The notes under the pieces were generated by a model, which did not search any database, was not told the origin of the DNA, and saw only the letters and a program-made list of their open reading frames with translations. Positions 37,333 to 49,822 of a stretch of DNA of 64,000 nucleotides are shown piece after piece; positions within the stretch are counted from its first letter, which is position 1; each line of letters starts with the position of its first letter. The position numbers were made by a program, and so were the translations under genes. Origin of the DNA: Hansfordia pulvinata (Eukaryota; Ascomycota; Sordariomycetes; Xylariales); the NCBI GenBank assembly GCA_006538405.1, contig BJKQ01000006.1, forward strand, positions 1,201,001-1,265,000. The letters are read 5' to 3'.

Positions 37333-38282
37333 ATCAGCGAACGTGTTTTCAAATGGCGCCCGACTGAGGGCCATTCCTCTCGACCGATCTAGGAACATCT
37401 GAATCAAGACAATAACAAAGTTACAAACATTCCGTTGAGAAATAAGCAGTTCTCTGTGTTGGAACTACATTTACACTAGTAGTTGGCAACGATGCCGCTG
37501 GCGGCGTAGCGTGATATCTGTGAAGATGCTTCTATAACCCAAGACTGAATTGACCGAAAAGTGCAAACTGCCTTTTTATCCAGAAATCTCCACTACTAAT
37601 CATCGCCGTTCGCTATCCAATTGATCAAATCGATACTCGTCAAGCTATGGGCGCAGCATCAACCCTCTTAAGAGACTCGGGGCGCCCACGTACGGTAACC
37701 GCCTGGAATGCTTCTGCGAGGCCACGCGCACTTACTGTGCTTCACCGTGGTGAAAGGGGTCTATGCTAGGCATGCGTTTCGCGAAAGAGCAAGGGGCTCA
37801 ATGGTGAGGCGCGCGGCTCACCGAAACCAAGCGCGCCAGTAGGGTTTCCCATAAGTGAATAGGCCAAGGAAGTTCACCTAGTATGCATGCACAGGGCCGG
37901 GGACTGCAGAGACCCTTAACATTATGGGAAGCTTCAAGGTTTGAGTATTCGGAGGCGATCGTGTTGACCGGCCGCCTGTTCTATGGATTAAACAATTATC
38001 TGATCGCCGACGATGACGATGCCAGGAAGCGTCGGCCGCAGGGGAAAGTAAAGGCTGGTCTATGAGTTGTGCGAAGACAGAGACTAGGTTGATTAGGTTC
38101 GCAAGGGGAAATCCAACATATCCACAAGATGTGAGGGCCGAATGGAAAGATCAATAAAGGGCCTGTTGAGCATGACAGACACCGAGGATTGAGGGGGAAG
38201 AGAAAAATGAGGCATCTCCCAGGGCGAATAGGTCTCCCGCAAAGGTAGGCGCCCAAGGAGGAACTTCCAGGGTGGGCACTGT
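37333..38282. other. Intergenic, no gene seen
   Basis: The first 300 bases are AT-rich and probably contain the 3' end of the membrane protein gene. No dispersed word copies and no supported frame. Confidence 0.5.
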
Positions 38283-38747
38283 TCAGGAGCCCGGCTTTCT
38301 GGAGCGTACAGAGTTGCCTAGGAGCTCTTCGAACAGGTCCTCGGGGTCTTTCGTGTGAGAACTCAACTGCACCATTAGAATCCCCCTAGTTATGGGATTG
38401 TTTGTCGTGAGGTCAGCAAATGTCTTCTTGGCCTGTTCGTAGTTTTCTGGCTTCCTGTTTTTCTTGTCTGCAATGCAAGCCATTGCTTTATCCATATTTT
38501 CCTGATCCTGATCACTGTGCTCCCTGTAATTGGCCTTCAGTTTTTCGGAAATGTCCGTAGTGTCCCACCATCTTTAGGGGAAGAGAAAGAGCGTTAGCCT
38601 TGTGTTTAGCAGTGTACTGCGTACATGGAGAGGGTTCACTGACGATGGGTCACCTTTTCTCGCGTGAAGGGACATTTCCGGCGCCAGGCTTGCCGGAAGC
38701 GCCATGGCACAGGCGACGAGTGTGACCAAGGGCAAGAGACACTTCAT
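38283..38747 (-). CDS. Candidate small secreted protein (splice unresolved)
   Basis: The ATG at 38747 opens a good signal peptide: MKCLLPLVTLVACAMALPAS, with cleavage expected after about residue 17-20. After some 31-36 codons coding must stop at an intron. Candidate donors are GTGACC (about 38651) and GTGAAC (about 38639). The acceptor with the best context is CCCCTAAAG near 38573, preceded by a GCTAAC branch site. Downstream sequence is protein-like, beginning WWDTTDISEKLKANYREHSD, highly charged, containing one Cys, ending at 38283. The phases at the best sites do not match by one base, as in three other genes here. Total size would be about 130 residues. No known domain. It could be a secreted effector-like or orphan protein, a pseudogene, or a chance arrangement; transcript data would decide. 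Confidence 0.4.
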
Positions 38748-39318
38748 TGTGACGATGTCGGCCCGTCGTAGGTGAATCGCAGTATTGACAGTGAGATCTG
38801 ATTCTGGTGAAGGTCGACGTCTATTCGAGCAGATCCGATTTCTGAGGCCTGTGCTTGTAATCATACGCTTGGGAGAGGGGCAGAGAAGAAAGGGCTTGGA
38901 CTGCTCCTTATATGCCGAATCGAAATCCTCGAATTGGCCTGCTCAGTGGTGGCGTGCTGCTCACGATGAAGAATCTGATTCACCAACATCGGGCCAAGCG
39001 GCCCCTACATCAGCGTCCAAGTGGCGACGTGATCGCCACTCGGCGCGTTGGAGATAGCAGAACCTTGTCATGTCGGGACTGCTGGGGCTAAGGCATCGCC
39101 GGCGGCGAATCGTCCCTGGAAAAAGCCGGCTTGCGCTGGATCGATGGCGAAAACCAAGCCTGGTCCGTCCGCACACCGATGCTGGCGCCCGCTCGCCGAG
39201 GAACGAGGGTATGGTGGGTCGCATGGTGGTGCTCAGACAACTCATCAGTCTTGCACTCTGAACTGCCCGCCCACTCTACTTACTGATGCTCCGGTTTCCT
39301 CTTCGTGGATGACTGGAT

Positions 39319-39332
39319 GGGGGGGGGGGGGG
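39319..39332. repeat. G14 homopolymer
   Basis: Fourteen consecutive G; length is likely to be unreliable or polymorphic. Confidence 0.9.
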
Positions 39333-40762
39333 CGCGTCGGGGACCTCCATCGAGCAACCTCAGCCGCTGGCGACCCGGAGCCAACTCGTCTGGCCGGACT
39401 GGGCGCAGTGGGCAACCGTGGGTGGAAACCATCAATGCAGCCTTTATCGGATGGCCCGCTTTACACGCTCTCTTGATCAGCACACAGGCGCAGAGCGCTT
39501 CCAGACCCGGTAATCCGAGCTGACTTGGCGCAGTCATCCCACTCCGTACCCCTCGAGCGGGATGGACACGGCTGGTAAGCGGGCGAGCAATGGCGAGAGT
39601 TTGCCTACCTCGTGGAGGCGGCACAGACAAGAGGCCAACTGCGGGACTTTCCCGGGCTTCTCCCATATCGCGATCTCGACCAACATGGCCACCCCACCCA
39701 CGCCTGTGAGCTTGGCACCGCAATTGATGACTTGCATGTTGCTGTTATCTCGCATGCAGAGAACGAAGATCAGTGCCCAGGCGAGCTCCCTTTCCGGGCG
39801 CGGGGGATACGGAGAGAGCAAGCAAGATCGGCTCTCGCAGTCAGCCGTGGCCCTCAGCTGGAGAATGCCTCGACGCCGCCAGGGTGCGACCCTGTCCAGA
39901 GTTTGCATTACGGGTACGCAGGGACGGCGAGAGCGCCCGTGAACAGCCGCGGTCCAGCCGGGTTCCGGCTAGGGCAGAGAAAACTGCCGCCGGGCTGTGC
40001 TGCACAAAGCAAAGGGCTCGGCGCCAGTGCTGGACCCCCAGCCCAGGGGCGTGGCGCAAAAGCCGCCCACGAGTAGAGGCGAGGGTCCCAATTCTCGACA
40101 AGGGACGAGTGGCACGGGTACGACGAGTATGGCAGTCTTCGGACGAAAATACGAGAACGGCGGTGGCGAGGAACCGAGCGAGCGCGGGCCGGGCAAGAGG
40201 ACGGTTTCGCAGGATTGAATCTGACGTAGTGCGAGTCGCCTGCCAGCGCACTGCCAGGACGAGGTGTTGCCAGAACCCTTGCTGAGTGGCGGCTGGCAAC
40301 AGAGCGGCCTCGATGAGTCGATGAAGGAGGCACCGGCCTGGCAGGGCTGCAAAGAACGGGGGATGTGTGCGAAGCGATACAGGCCAGGTGAGCAGTGAAC
40401 CGAGTGCGGGATGGAAGAGGGGGTTGATACCAAGTTGTGAGAGGTGGGTGGGTGGACATCCATTGACTGGACGTTGGGACTGATAAGATGCGTTCAACTG
40501 CACCAGACGAGAGAGACAGCCGGGGCTATCCATGGATCTCTCCACTGGGTAGCTGGCGCAACCCACCCCTGCGGCCCCTTCATGCTCTTCTAGCATTCCA
40601 GTGGAGGGCCTTCTGTGCAGCCCACCTGCAGCCGGTGGGGGCTCAGGTGCCGGGCTGTCAGGGGGGCATAAGCGCCCAGCTACGCCAGCTTAGGCGCGCA
40701 AAGAACCCCCCAACTACGAGTACGACGGGAGCACAAGAGACTGGTAAGTACATGGATGGGCG

Positions 40763-40782
40763 GGTCGGTCGGTCGGTCGGTC
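40763..40782. repeat. (GGTC)5 microsatellite
   Basis: Five uninterrupted copies. Confidence 0.9.
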
Positions 40783-43247
40783 ACCTAATCCAGGTCATTT
40801 CGCCCGCCTGCGTGCTGTCCACTGCCCAGGACCACATCGGTTTGCTCCATCCATACCTTACCGATAAGGTACCTAGGTAGGTACGAGCACATCCCGTCCC
40901 ATCCAATATGTGTGCAAGTACCCCCAGATTACTGATAAGTTCCTAAAAAAGGTTGGTACCCACACCGCGTCTAGATACCTCTCGTACCTACACGTCGTCT
41001 CGTCCGTCGCTTACACAGACGCGCGCGACCACCACTGCAGAGACCACAGCGAGCAACGTGATGTCTGGTCTTCCCTTGTACGCGATTTCGCCACCCAAAC
41101 TCAGCTACCTAAGGTACCTACATGAGATATCCATGTACCTACTGCAACGCACATCTAGAGATGTACTCGTACTGACAAATCGCATGCGTCGTGGGGGTTC
41201 TGGTCGAGATCATATACATAAAGTACCTAATCCAGACACAAGCAGGGGCCAGGCCAGCGGGATGGAACAGCCCGGCCGCCTCTCAATCAATCGCCGACTA
41301 CATGTATGTGCGAGTACACGCACCGCATTCCGGCACCCAACGCCTCCCCTCCCCTCCCTCCACCTCGCCTCGCATCGCCTTATCTCGCCTCGCATGTGCC
41401 TGGCTCACGACCTTGGTTTCGACCGAGAAAAAACTTTGTTCACTGCCTAATATGTGGTTCCGGTCTTCCGCTCCGCGCCGAAGCACCCACCCGCCCCCCT
41501 TTTTCTCACCTTCTCCTCTCCTCCCAGCACTTCCCTTCCCAGAGATTCCCAAGGAGCCCTTGCGCATGTATCAAGGACCCATATCGGACCTGCACTCTTC
41601 TTTTATCACGTGATCGCCACCTGTACGAGTACACGCATAGCCCTGGGTGCCCACGTGCCCCAATACGTCGTGCTCCTATCCCCCCTGGGCGGAAACGTCC
41701 GGTTCTGCCGGAGGGGTCGGTCGTGTGCGGCGAACGAAAGGGGGGGGGGCTTTGGTTTCCAAGAGCAAGAGCGCGCGCATGTACGGGTGGCGTCAACGGG
41801 CCTCTGGGAATCAGCGGCCATGATTCGTTCCAGCAACGGCGTGCGCACCTCGGGCAGCGATTCCGCAACCGCAGCGCAGACTTTTCTCTGGCTTGACACC
41901 CGCGAGGGTTTGGCTCGCTTCTTGGATTAGGAACTGATGCAGAAACGGGAGCAGACGTCCCCTGCCCTCCACCTAGCACGCCATCCTGCGATGCCGGCAT
42001 GCGGGTGGCAAACGAACTACCACGACCGCTCAAAGCCGGTACGTGTCTGTACCCTAGATAAGGGAAACACCGTCCTCGGTGTCTATTCTGTGGATTTGCG
42101 CCATTACTTGCAGCCCCCGTCCGAAAAGCCAAGGACATGGGGGCTGCGCTGCCTCCACTTTCTCAGGCGTCAAGCTGACTTTGGTAAGATGTTGGTGGCT
42201 CGCGTCGCATCTGCGGTAGCCCTTGAACGACCAAGGGCCATCCGTAGGGAGAAAAAAAAAGGCAGGTCAACCCAGATGGGTCCATTTTACGACCTCTGGT
42301 AGGGCTGCTATGTCCGTTTGAACCGACGAAAGAGCCGTTCATGCTTGGCGACTTGTGAAGGTCCATTGTGGCTTTACCGGCTTATTAAGGGGGGTCCTTT
42401 GATTTTGGGAGGGATTCCTTTCCCCTTCGCCTTACAGCGAGCTCGGCGGGCCTCCCGTTCCTCTCTGGGCCCATGACACCATTCCGTGCGAATCTCGGCT
42501 AGGCCCTTTGACAACTATCGATGACATTCGCGGTTGACAAGGGACCGAACCTCGAGGACCTAATATCTGGAATGACTGTTGAGACGGTTGCTCCAAAAAG
42601 ACAGAGTGCTTGGCAGGGTCTAGTCGGGCTGGGTAAGGCGCCGCTAGCCCTCGGTCAAGACGCACAGCCGAACCCTGCCGACATGGGCTCAAGGCATGTT
42701 GATGTCATATGCATGATGCGCCATGTTGGCGTAGTTCCTCGCATGGTGGTGTGAGGAGTTAACAATTACTAGATGACGCCTTCTCGACGTGATGTGGTAT
42801 CTGGGCTTCGTACTAGCAGGCCTGCGCCAGAACAAAGCACAGCTCGGCTACCCATATTCGATTGATCATCAGAGTAGATTTCAACAGTCGACTAGCCGCG
42901 CATGGCAGTCGAGCGGCTCGCAAAGTCGACGTGGCATTCCTATTCATTCCTCACATCGGAGCAGAAGCGCCTGGAGCTAATCTACACCTCTTGGGTTGCA
43001 CATATCGTCAGCGAGCTGTAGTACTCTTACATTACATCCTAGTCATGGGGTATCATGTTCTCATCAAGAAATCGCTCGCCTCTGCGGGCTAACTGCCGAC
43101 ACACCTTACTTTGGGGGCACTCGCCCTGCAGCTCTTCGACCCCTGTTACCGGCACGCGTCGTTTCGCCACTCCTTCATTGTCCAAAACACAGACGCGCAT
43201 ACTCGATTGGTGAGCGAGTGACGAATCGGGGTGAGTTCTTTTTGCCC

Positions 43248-44912
43248 TCACACGTCATGGTCTCGAACCCAGCCCGGGACGCTGTCTTCGGAGTTCCAGG
43301 CTACCTCGATAACAGGAGGCCATCCGGCTGCAACGGCGCTGCCCTTCTGCTTGGCACCCATAATCGCGAAGCGTCCCTGGGAGTGGGCGACGAAGCCATG
43401 CATGAGGCCGTGTGCCACAAGTGACGTCACAATTTCCTCCAGATTCTCCATGGTCACTGCCATGTTGCCGAATATCATGCCTTCGTCCGGTGCCAACGTC
43501 CTTGGCTTGCCGGGCGGCGGGACCAGTGTTGTTGACTCGGAAGACGAGGTCAGCTGTTTGCCACCCAGACCGGAGCTCGGAGCAGGAAGCCAACCCTCGA
43601 GGCGGCGCTGCATGTAGGTTGCCGTGGCGTGGAGGTGTTCGAGCTCCAGGGTGGCGGCTTTGTTGCTGTTAGCATCAGAGCCGTTTCCACCGGGCGGAAC
43701 GTAGGTCAACAGGAACGTGCGCCGGGTAAAAGCGCGCCACACCAAGGGTTTCAGTCGAAATATGAGAGGGAGAAGGAGACCGCGCCGCCACAGCCATGTG
43801 TGGTGCGTTTTGAGGGCTTGTTGGAAAGCGTAGAAGTCTCCTGACTTGAGACAAGCAGCAATGGGCGAATATATGGGCGCCAGCTTCTGGGCCTCGGGCC
43901 GTTGTAGAAGCAGCTGGGAAGGAAGACGGCCCAACATGAGATTGCTGGGAATCAGATACGTGAGAATCTGCTGGCGGTGCTTCAAGAAACTGGCCGGGGT
44001 CTGAAGGTAGGCATCCTGTAGGCACAACGACGCTCGTGTGTAGTTGTTGTGGATGAAGTGGAATCGGCCGAGGTAGTAAAGGTACGTGACGCGCTGGGCA
44101 GCGGGGTAGAAAGACAGCGGGGGAGCCATGGCGGTGATATTGGTAAGGAGCTGAGTCGCGCCCTGTGTCTTGCGGCACTGTAGACAAGAGCCATGTGGTG
44201 TCAGCGAGAGGGCGCACAGCGGCATGTGGAGAACTTGGACATTCCATTGGAAGCCTGGTGAACATACAGTGAAGAGGAGCTTGAGAACGACGTTGGCAAA
44301 GAGGTAGACGCCGACTTTCTTCCCCTGGGGCTTGGCGTTGCGCCCACTGGAGCGGTCGGACAGACAGGTACTGAAGACCTTCTGGATGACCTTTGTGGTC
44401 TGCTCGACCACGGAGTCTTGCTCGTCGTCGCCAGCGCGGGCCTGGAGCTTCGACGTGAGGTCCGGCCGCTTGTTCAGGGTCATGGACAATTTCGAAAGCG
44501 AGGTGCAGAGCGACATGGAGGGTTGGAACATTATGGATCCGTAAGTGGGGTGATTGAGAGCGGTGGTGCAGGAGCTGGTGAGCTCCATGAGTAGCTGCTG
44601 AGCGGCGAGCAGGTCGTTGAAGTCGACATCTCGCCAGTAGAGCAGGTAGGCCTTGATGAATGAGCGAAAACCTGCCCAAGCTGTGCCGGGGCCGGAATCG
44701 CCGACGCCCGCGTCGTCTTCATCCGGCAGGTGCTTGTCTATGGGTCCATCAACGGCGTCATCGTTGGCGAAGCTAGCCTTGAGCTCGGCGGCCAGGTTGT
44801 GATAAATCTGGGGCACAGGGGGCTCGACGCGCAGCCAGTCGCGGAGCTCGTTGCCATTGCGCTGACGCAAGAATCCGTGGATGCTAGACAGGAACTTAGT
44901 CGTCAGAGCCAT
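43248..44912 (-). CDS. csn12: PCI-domain protein, CSN12/Thp3-partner-like
   Basis: Exons 44912-44268 and 44177-43248 encode 524 residues. The 90-nt intron (GTATGT donor, CGCTGAC branch, TACAG) is a multiple of three with no in-frame stop, so it hides inside one long frame; splicing joins KLLFT to CRKTQGATQLL. Csn12-family proteins carry a PCI domain and act in COP9-signalosome-associated and mRNA-export/splicing complexes (with Thp3 in yeast). Visible hallmarks are the N-terminal MALTTKFLSSIHGFL, then PAAQRVTYLYYLGRFHFIHN, YTRASLCLQDAYLQTP and the downstream RQQILTYLIPSNLMLGRLPS, a very typical CSN12 block (about residues 270-340). The winged-helix part includes LEEIVTSLVAHGLMHGFVAH and SQGRFAIMGAKQK. 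The ATG at 44912 is the first in frame; upstream codons lack ATG. Confidence 0.92.
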   Translation of the reverse strand: MALTTKFLSSIHGFLRQRNGNELRDWLRVEPPVPQIYHNLAAELKASFANDDAVDGPIDKHLPDEDDAGVGDSGPGTAWAGFRSFIKAYLLYWRDVDFNDLLAAQQLLMELTSSCTTALNHPTYGSIMFQPSMSLCTSLSKLSMTLNKRPDLTSKLQARAGDDEQDSVVEQTTKVIQKVFSTCLSDRSSGRNAKPQGKKVGVYLFANVVLKLLFTVCSPGFQWNVQVLHMPLCALSLTPHGSCLQCRKTQGATQLLTNITAMAPPLSFYPAAQRVTYLYYLGRFHFIHNNYTRASLCLQDAYLQTPASFLKHRQQILTYLIPSNLMLGRLPSQLLLQRPEAQKLAPIYSPIAACLKSGDFYAFQQALKTHHTWLWRRGLLLPLIFRLKPLVWRAFTRRTFLLTYVPPGGNGSDANSNKAATLELEHLHATATYMQRRLEGWLPAPSSGLGGKQLTSSSESTTLVPPPGKPRTLAPDEGMIFGNMAVTMENLEEIVTSLVAHGLMHGFVAHSQGRFAIMGAKQKGSAVAAGWPPVIEVAWNSEDSVPGWVRDHDV

Positions 44913-45839
44913 GGCAGCGGAGGCTCGGGGCCGAAAGGTGGGCAATCGAAGGGCGAGGATCCGCGATCGAGAGTAGGTGTAGAGGTGTTGGCGGTATCGT
45001 GTAGTCGATCGGACGGTCCTCCGTTAAACACCCGTCTGCTCGACTGCCGATCCGATTGCGCGCCTCTAGCGCATTGCGTTGCCAGGTACTGGGCTTGTGG
45101 TATCGAGATGTTCGAGGCGAGGCGAAAACCGGTGGCTATGCGGCGTTGCTGTTTGTATATGGCGCCTGGCCGGGGGGGAGAAGCGGATGAATGGACGGAG
45201 TGAGGTCCAAGATTTGGTTGGAAGATGGTGGGTTGCGGTTAACGGTGCGTGCGGGTACTGCCAGATTGACGCGGTTCGGAGGTCCCCACATCCCTGCCTG
45301 AGAGGTACCCGTACGGTAGGTGGCCCCTACAGTTGTATTCCGCAGAGAACCTTCTGCCAGGTCGCCTCCAGTCTCCTCCGGAAAGAGAATGAGGTACAGT
45401 ACCCATCTCAGATGCAGGTTTTCAGGGTCAATTGGAGGAGGAGAACGGCAACCTATCGCTGCGAGAATGTCTCAAGAGATTGGCACATGGGCTTCAGAAA
45501 CTTGGTCAGAATGGAAACCCAGGATTGCTATGGTGCAGAAGATACCCTTACCGCGGGTGTTCGCCGTCTAGTTACAGGTAGCATCAAGCTATCAAGGTAC
45601 GAGTATTGCCTTAGAGACTGCACTGCTCTTAGAGGAAGATTTCTCCAACACCTGGAAGCGCTCGCCATTTCCCGAGACGTCGTCATGGCTCACGAGTTGG
45701 AACGTCTCGAAAAAAAAAAAAAGCAAGAAGATATTGTTTACATAGTCAGGCGCTTGTAGGTACGAGTACACATGTGGTGGGATGGAAACCCGCAGTGATA
45801 CAAGGCAGGCAGTTGTAAACAGCACGCGCGCACCTCCAC
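44913..45839. other. Intergenic, no supported gene
   Basis: Contains TACGAGTA words near 45597 and 45761 and an A11 run near 45710. A 226-codon frame (45079-45759) overlaps one of the words and shows no motif; it is not called. Confidence 0.45.
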
Positions 45840-47303
<1,464 letters not shown>

Positions 47304-49088
47304 GTTGGGTGGCCAGCCACGGAAGACAACGGAAGCGTGTGGTGGTAGCAGAGGGCGGGCTTGGGATGATCAGTGGTCGGAGCTTGGTCGAGATGTTGTG
47401 CTGTACCAAGTGGAATGAAGCTTGAGGGGCCCGGGAGGTTATGTACAGATGCAGGTAGGTTTAGGTGGTAGGTAGGTAGGCACGAGGTATGGATGTTACC
47501 CCAAGGTGAATGTGAGTAAGTTGGGTACGCAGGGCTGGATCATTCATGTGATATTGACCTAAGTTAGCCGCGACTTATGCCGTGGATGGGAGTGGACGCC
47601 GTCGCTAGCCACGACCCTCGGCTGACGGCGGGGCTGCTGGGCGGGGCCGGCGGAAAGCTGGGGGCCACCTCAGCGCCACAGTGTGTACGAACATGTGGAC
47701 TGGGAGCGCTGCGGCACTGATGGGGGTCGTGGCCCAGGGCTGTACGGGTCGGGCCAATGGGGCCGTCCCGCCGACAGACTGTGAGGAATGCCACGGACGA
47801 AAGGGTGCTATGTTCTGAAAGCGACGGACCAGCCGGACTTGGGCATTAGGTACTCGCAAGTCAACAAGCCACAGACAACGAGGGACTGCACATGCAGAAA
47901 TGAACCCCTCCAAAAGCCTCGCCAGACATGATGTTTGTCGCATGAGCTGCATAGCCGGTCAACGCAGTCAAAATATGGCTGCAAAGGGTCGTCAGATTCA
48001 CACGAGGCAGTGGTTTTGAAGACCAAGCCGCCCCTTGTCTGGCATTACATTGGGTGGATCTCGAAGACGCGCTGCCTGCTGTTAGAAATGCTGATGAAAG
48101 GGAATCCGGGGCATGGCCTGGATCCTCTACCTCCGCGGGGACATGCGTACTTCAGCTTCGCTCGGCAGCCCACCTATATTGCGCTCAGAGTAAAATAAAT
48201 GAGAACTCCTCACTCAGTCTCAGGATATCGATATCGAAGTCGGCCAGGCACAGGCAATATACGCATTCACGAGAGTGAGTCCCACGATTGGCATGGATCT
48301 TGAGGGTCATGTGCACGACTGGGCAGAGATGGACTGGAGTGCGAACAAGTCATGCTGTTATCGGGGCTGGGCCAGCAGATCACGACGTCACCGTGTCTAT
48401 CAAGTACTCGTCGTCAGTCCACGTCCACAGTCGACAGTTCAAGGCGAACCGCGGCCGCTTGACTCATTGCAGGCCTGGTTCAGAGCATGATTCCGCTCAA
48501 CGATGTATTCTTTTAGAGATCAGTCTGGTCATGATTGGATTCATGACATTGCGTCGCTATCAGCAGCACGGGCACGCGGTGATCAAGGTACTTGAAGGCA
48601 CCTAAGGTAGAGGGGCACGCAAGCTGTCCGTACCTTACCTGGAGGCAATCACCTCATCAGTGCATGGCCTGCAGTTCCGGCCTAGCGTGTCCAACTGTGC
48701 CGGCCCCGCCTGGCTACCTTACGGAGTCCGCCGACCGCGACCGGGGGCACTCGTACACGTACACGTCCCCGCCACGACCGAGTACCTGCCCTGCACTCTC
48801 CGTACCGCCCCTGCCGACGTCCGTCTCCCAGCGGTAGTCAGCCTCGTTGATTGGACTTCCATCATCCATCCGTGCCCGATTAAGAGACCCGTCACCTACA
48901 GTTTGCCATCGCATTCCTCAACTCAACCAACTACAACTATTCCCAAACGACCATCACACCATCACAGCTGGCATCATCTGCGCCCATATCCACGACGCGA
49001 CGCTCCCTCCCCTCTCTCGTATTCCATCGATTCCGTCGCCTTCCACTCTCCACCCTCCGCTGCCATCTTGCCACGCCCTTGAAGCGCC
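47304..49088. other. Divergent intergenic ERG10/RAD6
   Basis: Promoter sides of both genes. A GGTAGGTAGGTAGG run lies near 47465-47480. The last 200 bases before RAD6 are CATC/CCTC-rich leader-like sequence. No supported coding frame. Confidence 0.5.
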
Positions 49089-49822
49089 ATGTCGACAGCC
49101 GCCCGCCGCCGCCTGATGCGAGACTTCCGTGTACGTTGAACTTCAGTCAACCTCATCGCCCATTTTATCGCTCATACTGATCCTGTCTGGCTTCGTAGCG
49201 CATGCAAACCGACCCTCCTGCCGGGGTATCCGCCTCGCCCATACCTGATAACGTCATGACATGGTGAGTTGCCGCCGACTGTCGTTTCGCACAGCTTCTC
49301 AGCCCAGTCTCTGATGCTGCACGTCTCCATCACATTGTTCTGACTTGGCATTTCCAGGAATGCGGTCATCATCGGCCCTGCCGACACCCCCTTCGAAGAC
49401 GGCACTTTCCGCTTGGTGATGCACTTTGAAGAGCAATACCCTAACAAACCCCCGGCCGTCAAGTTCATTAGCCAGATGTTCCATCCCAACGTTTATGCTA
49501 CTGGCGAGCTCTGTCTCGACATTCTACAGAATCGATGGAGTCCGACCTACGATGTAGCTGCCGTTCTGACCAGTATACAAAGGTGAGACCCAGATCACCA
49601 GCAACCACACAGACCAGCTCCTGCCTACCTACCCAGATCTAAAATGGTCTTTTCTGGAAATGTCGGAAGAGTGCTGACTTTGATCTACCATGTATCAGTT
49701 TACTCAATGACCCAAACACCGGATCTCCGGCCAACGTCGAAGCTTCGAATCTTTACAAGGATAACAGGAAAGAGTACACAAAACGCGTCAAAGAAACGGT
49801 TGAGAAAAGCTGGGAGGACTGA
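49089..49822 (+). CDS. RAD6: Ubiquitin-conjugating enzyme E2 Rad6
   Basis: Four exons (49089-49130, 49199-49263, 49358-49582, 49699-49822; introns 68, 94 and 116 nt) encode 151 residues. Rad6 is the E2 for histone H2B monoubiquitination (with Bre1), PCNA ubiquitination (with Rad18) and N-degron turnover (with Ubr1). The protein begins [20 protein letters not shown] and has [20 protein letters not shown], the [20 protein letters not shown] active-site region with Cys88, and ends [12 protein letters not shown]. It lacks the long acidic tail of the budding yeast enzyme, as usual for filamentous fungi. The splice sites are GTACGT, GTGAGT and GTGAGA. Because every exon is under 80 codons, no long frame reveals this gene; the reading frame was assembled from conserved residues across exact GT..AG borders. 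Confidence 0.97.

Larger units (their letters stand above)
38748..43247. other. Gene-poor 4.5 kb tract
   Basis: No supported gene. Contains a 14-G run at 39319-39332, a (GGTC)5 repeat, TACGAGTA words near 40716, 41164 and 41623, and AGGTACCT near 40867 and 41110. Overlapping frames of 150-250 codons around 39.6-40.6 kb and 41.2-42.1 kb have skewed composition and no motifs. Confidence 0.45.

Noticed and set aside
45079..45759. 226-codon plus frame between the CSN12-like and ERG10 genes
   Set aside because: Includes a dispersed word and an A11 run; no recognisable domain.
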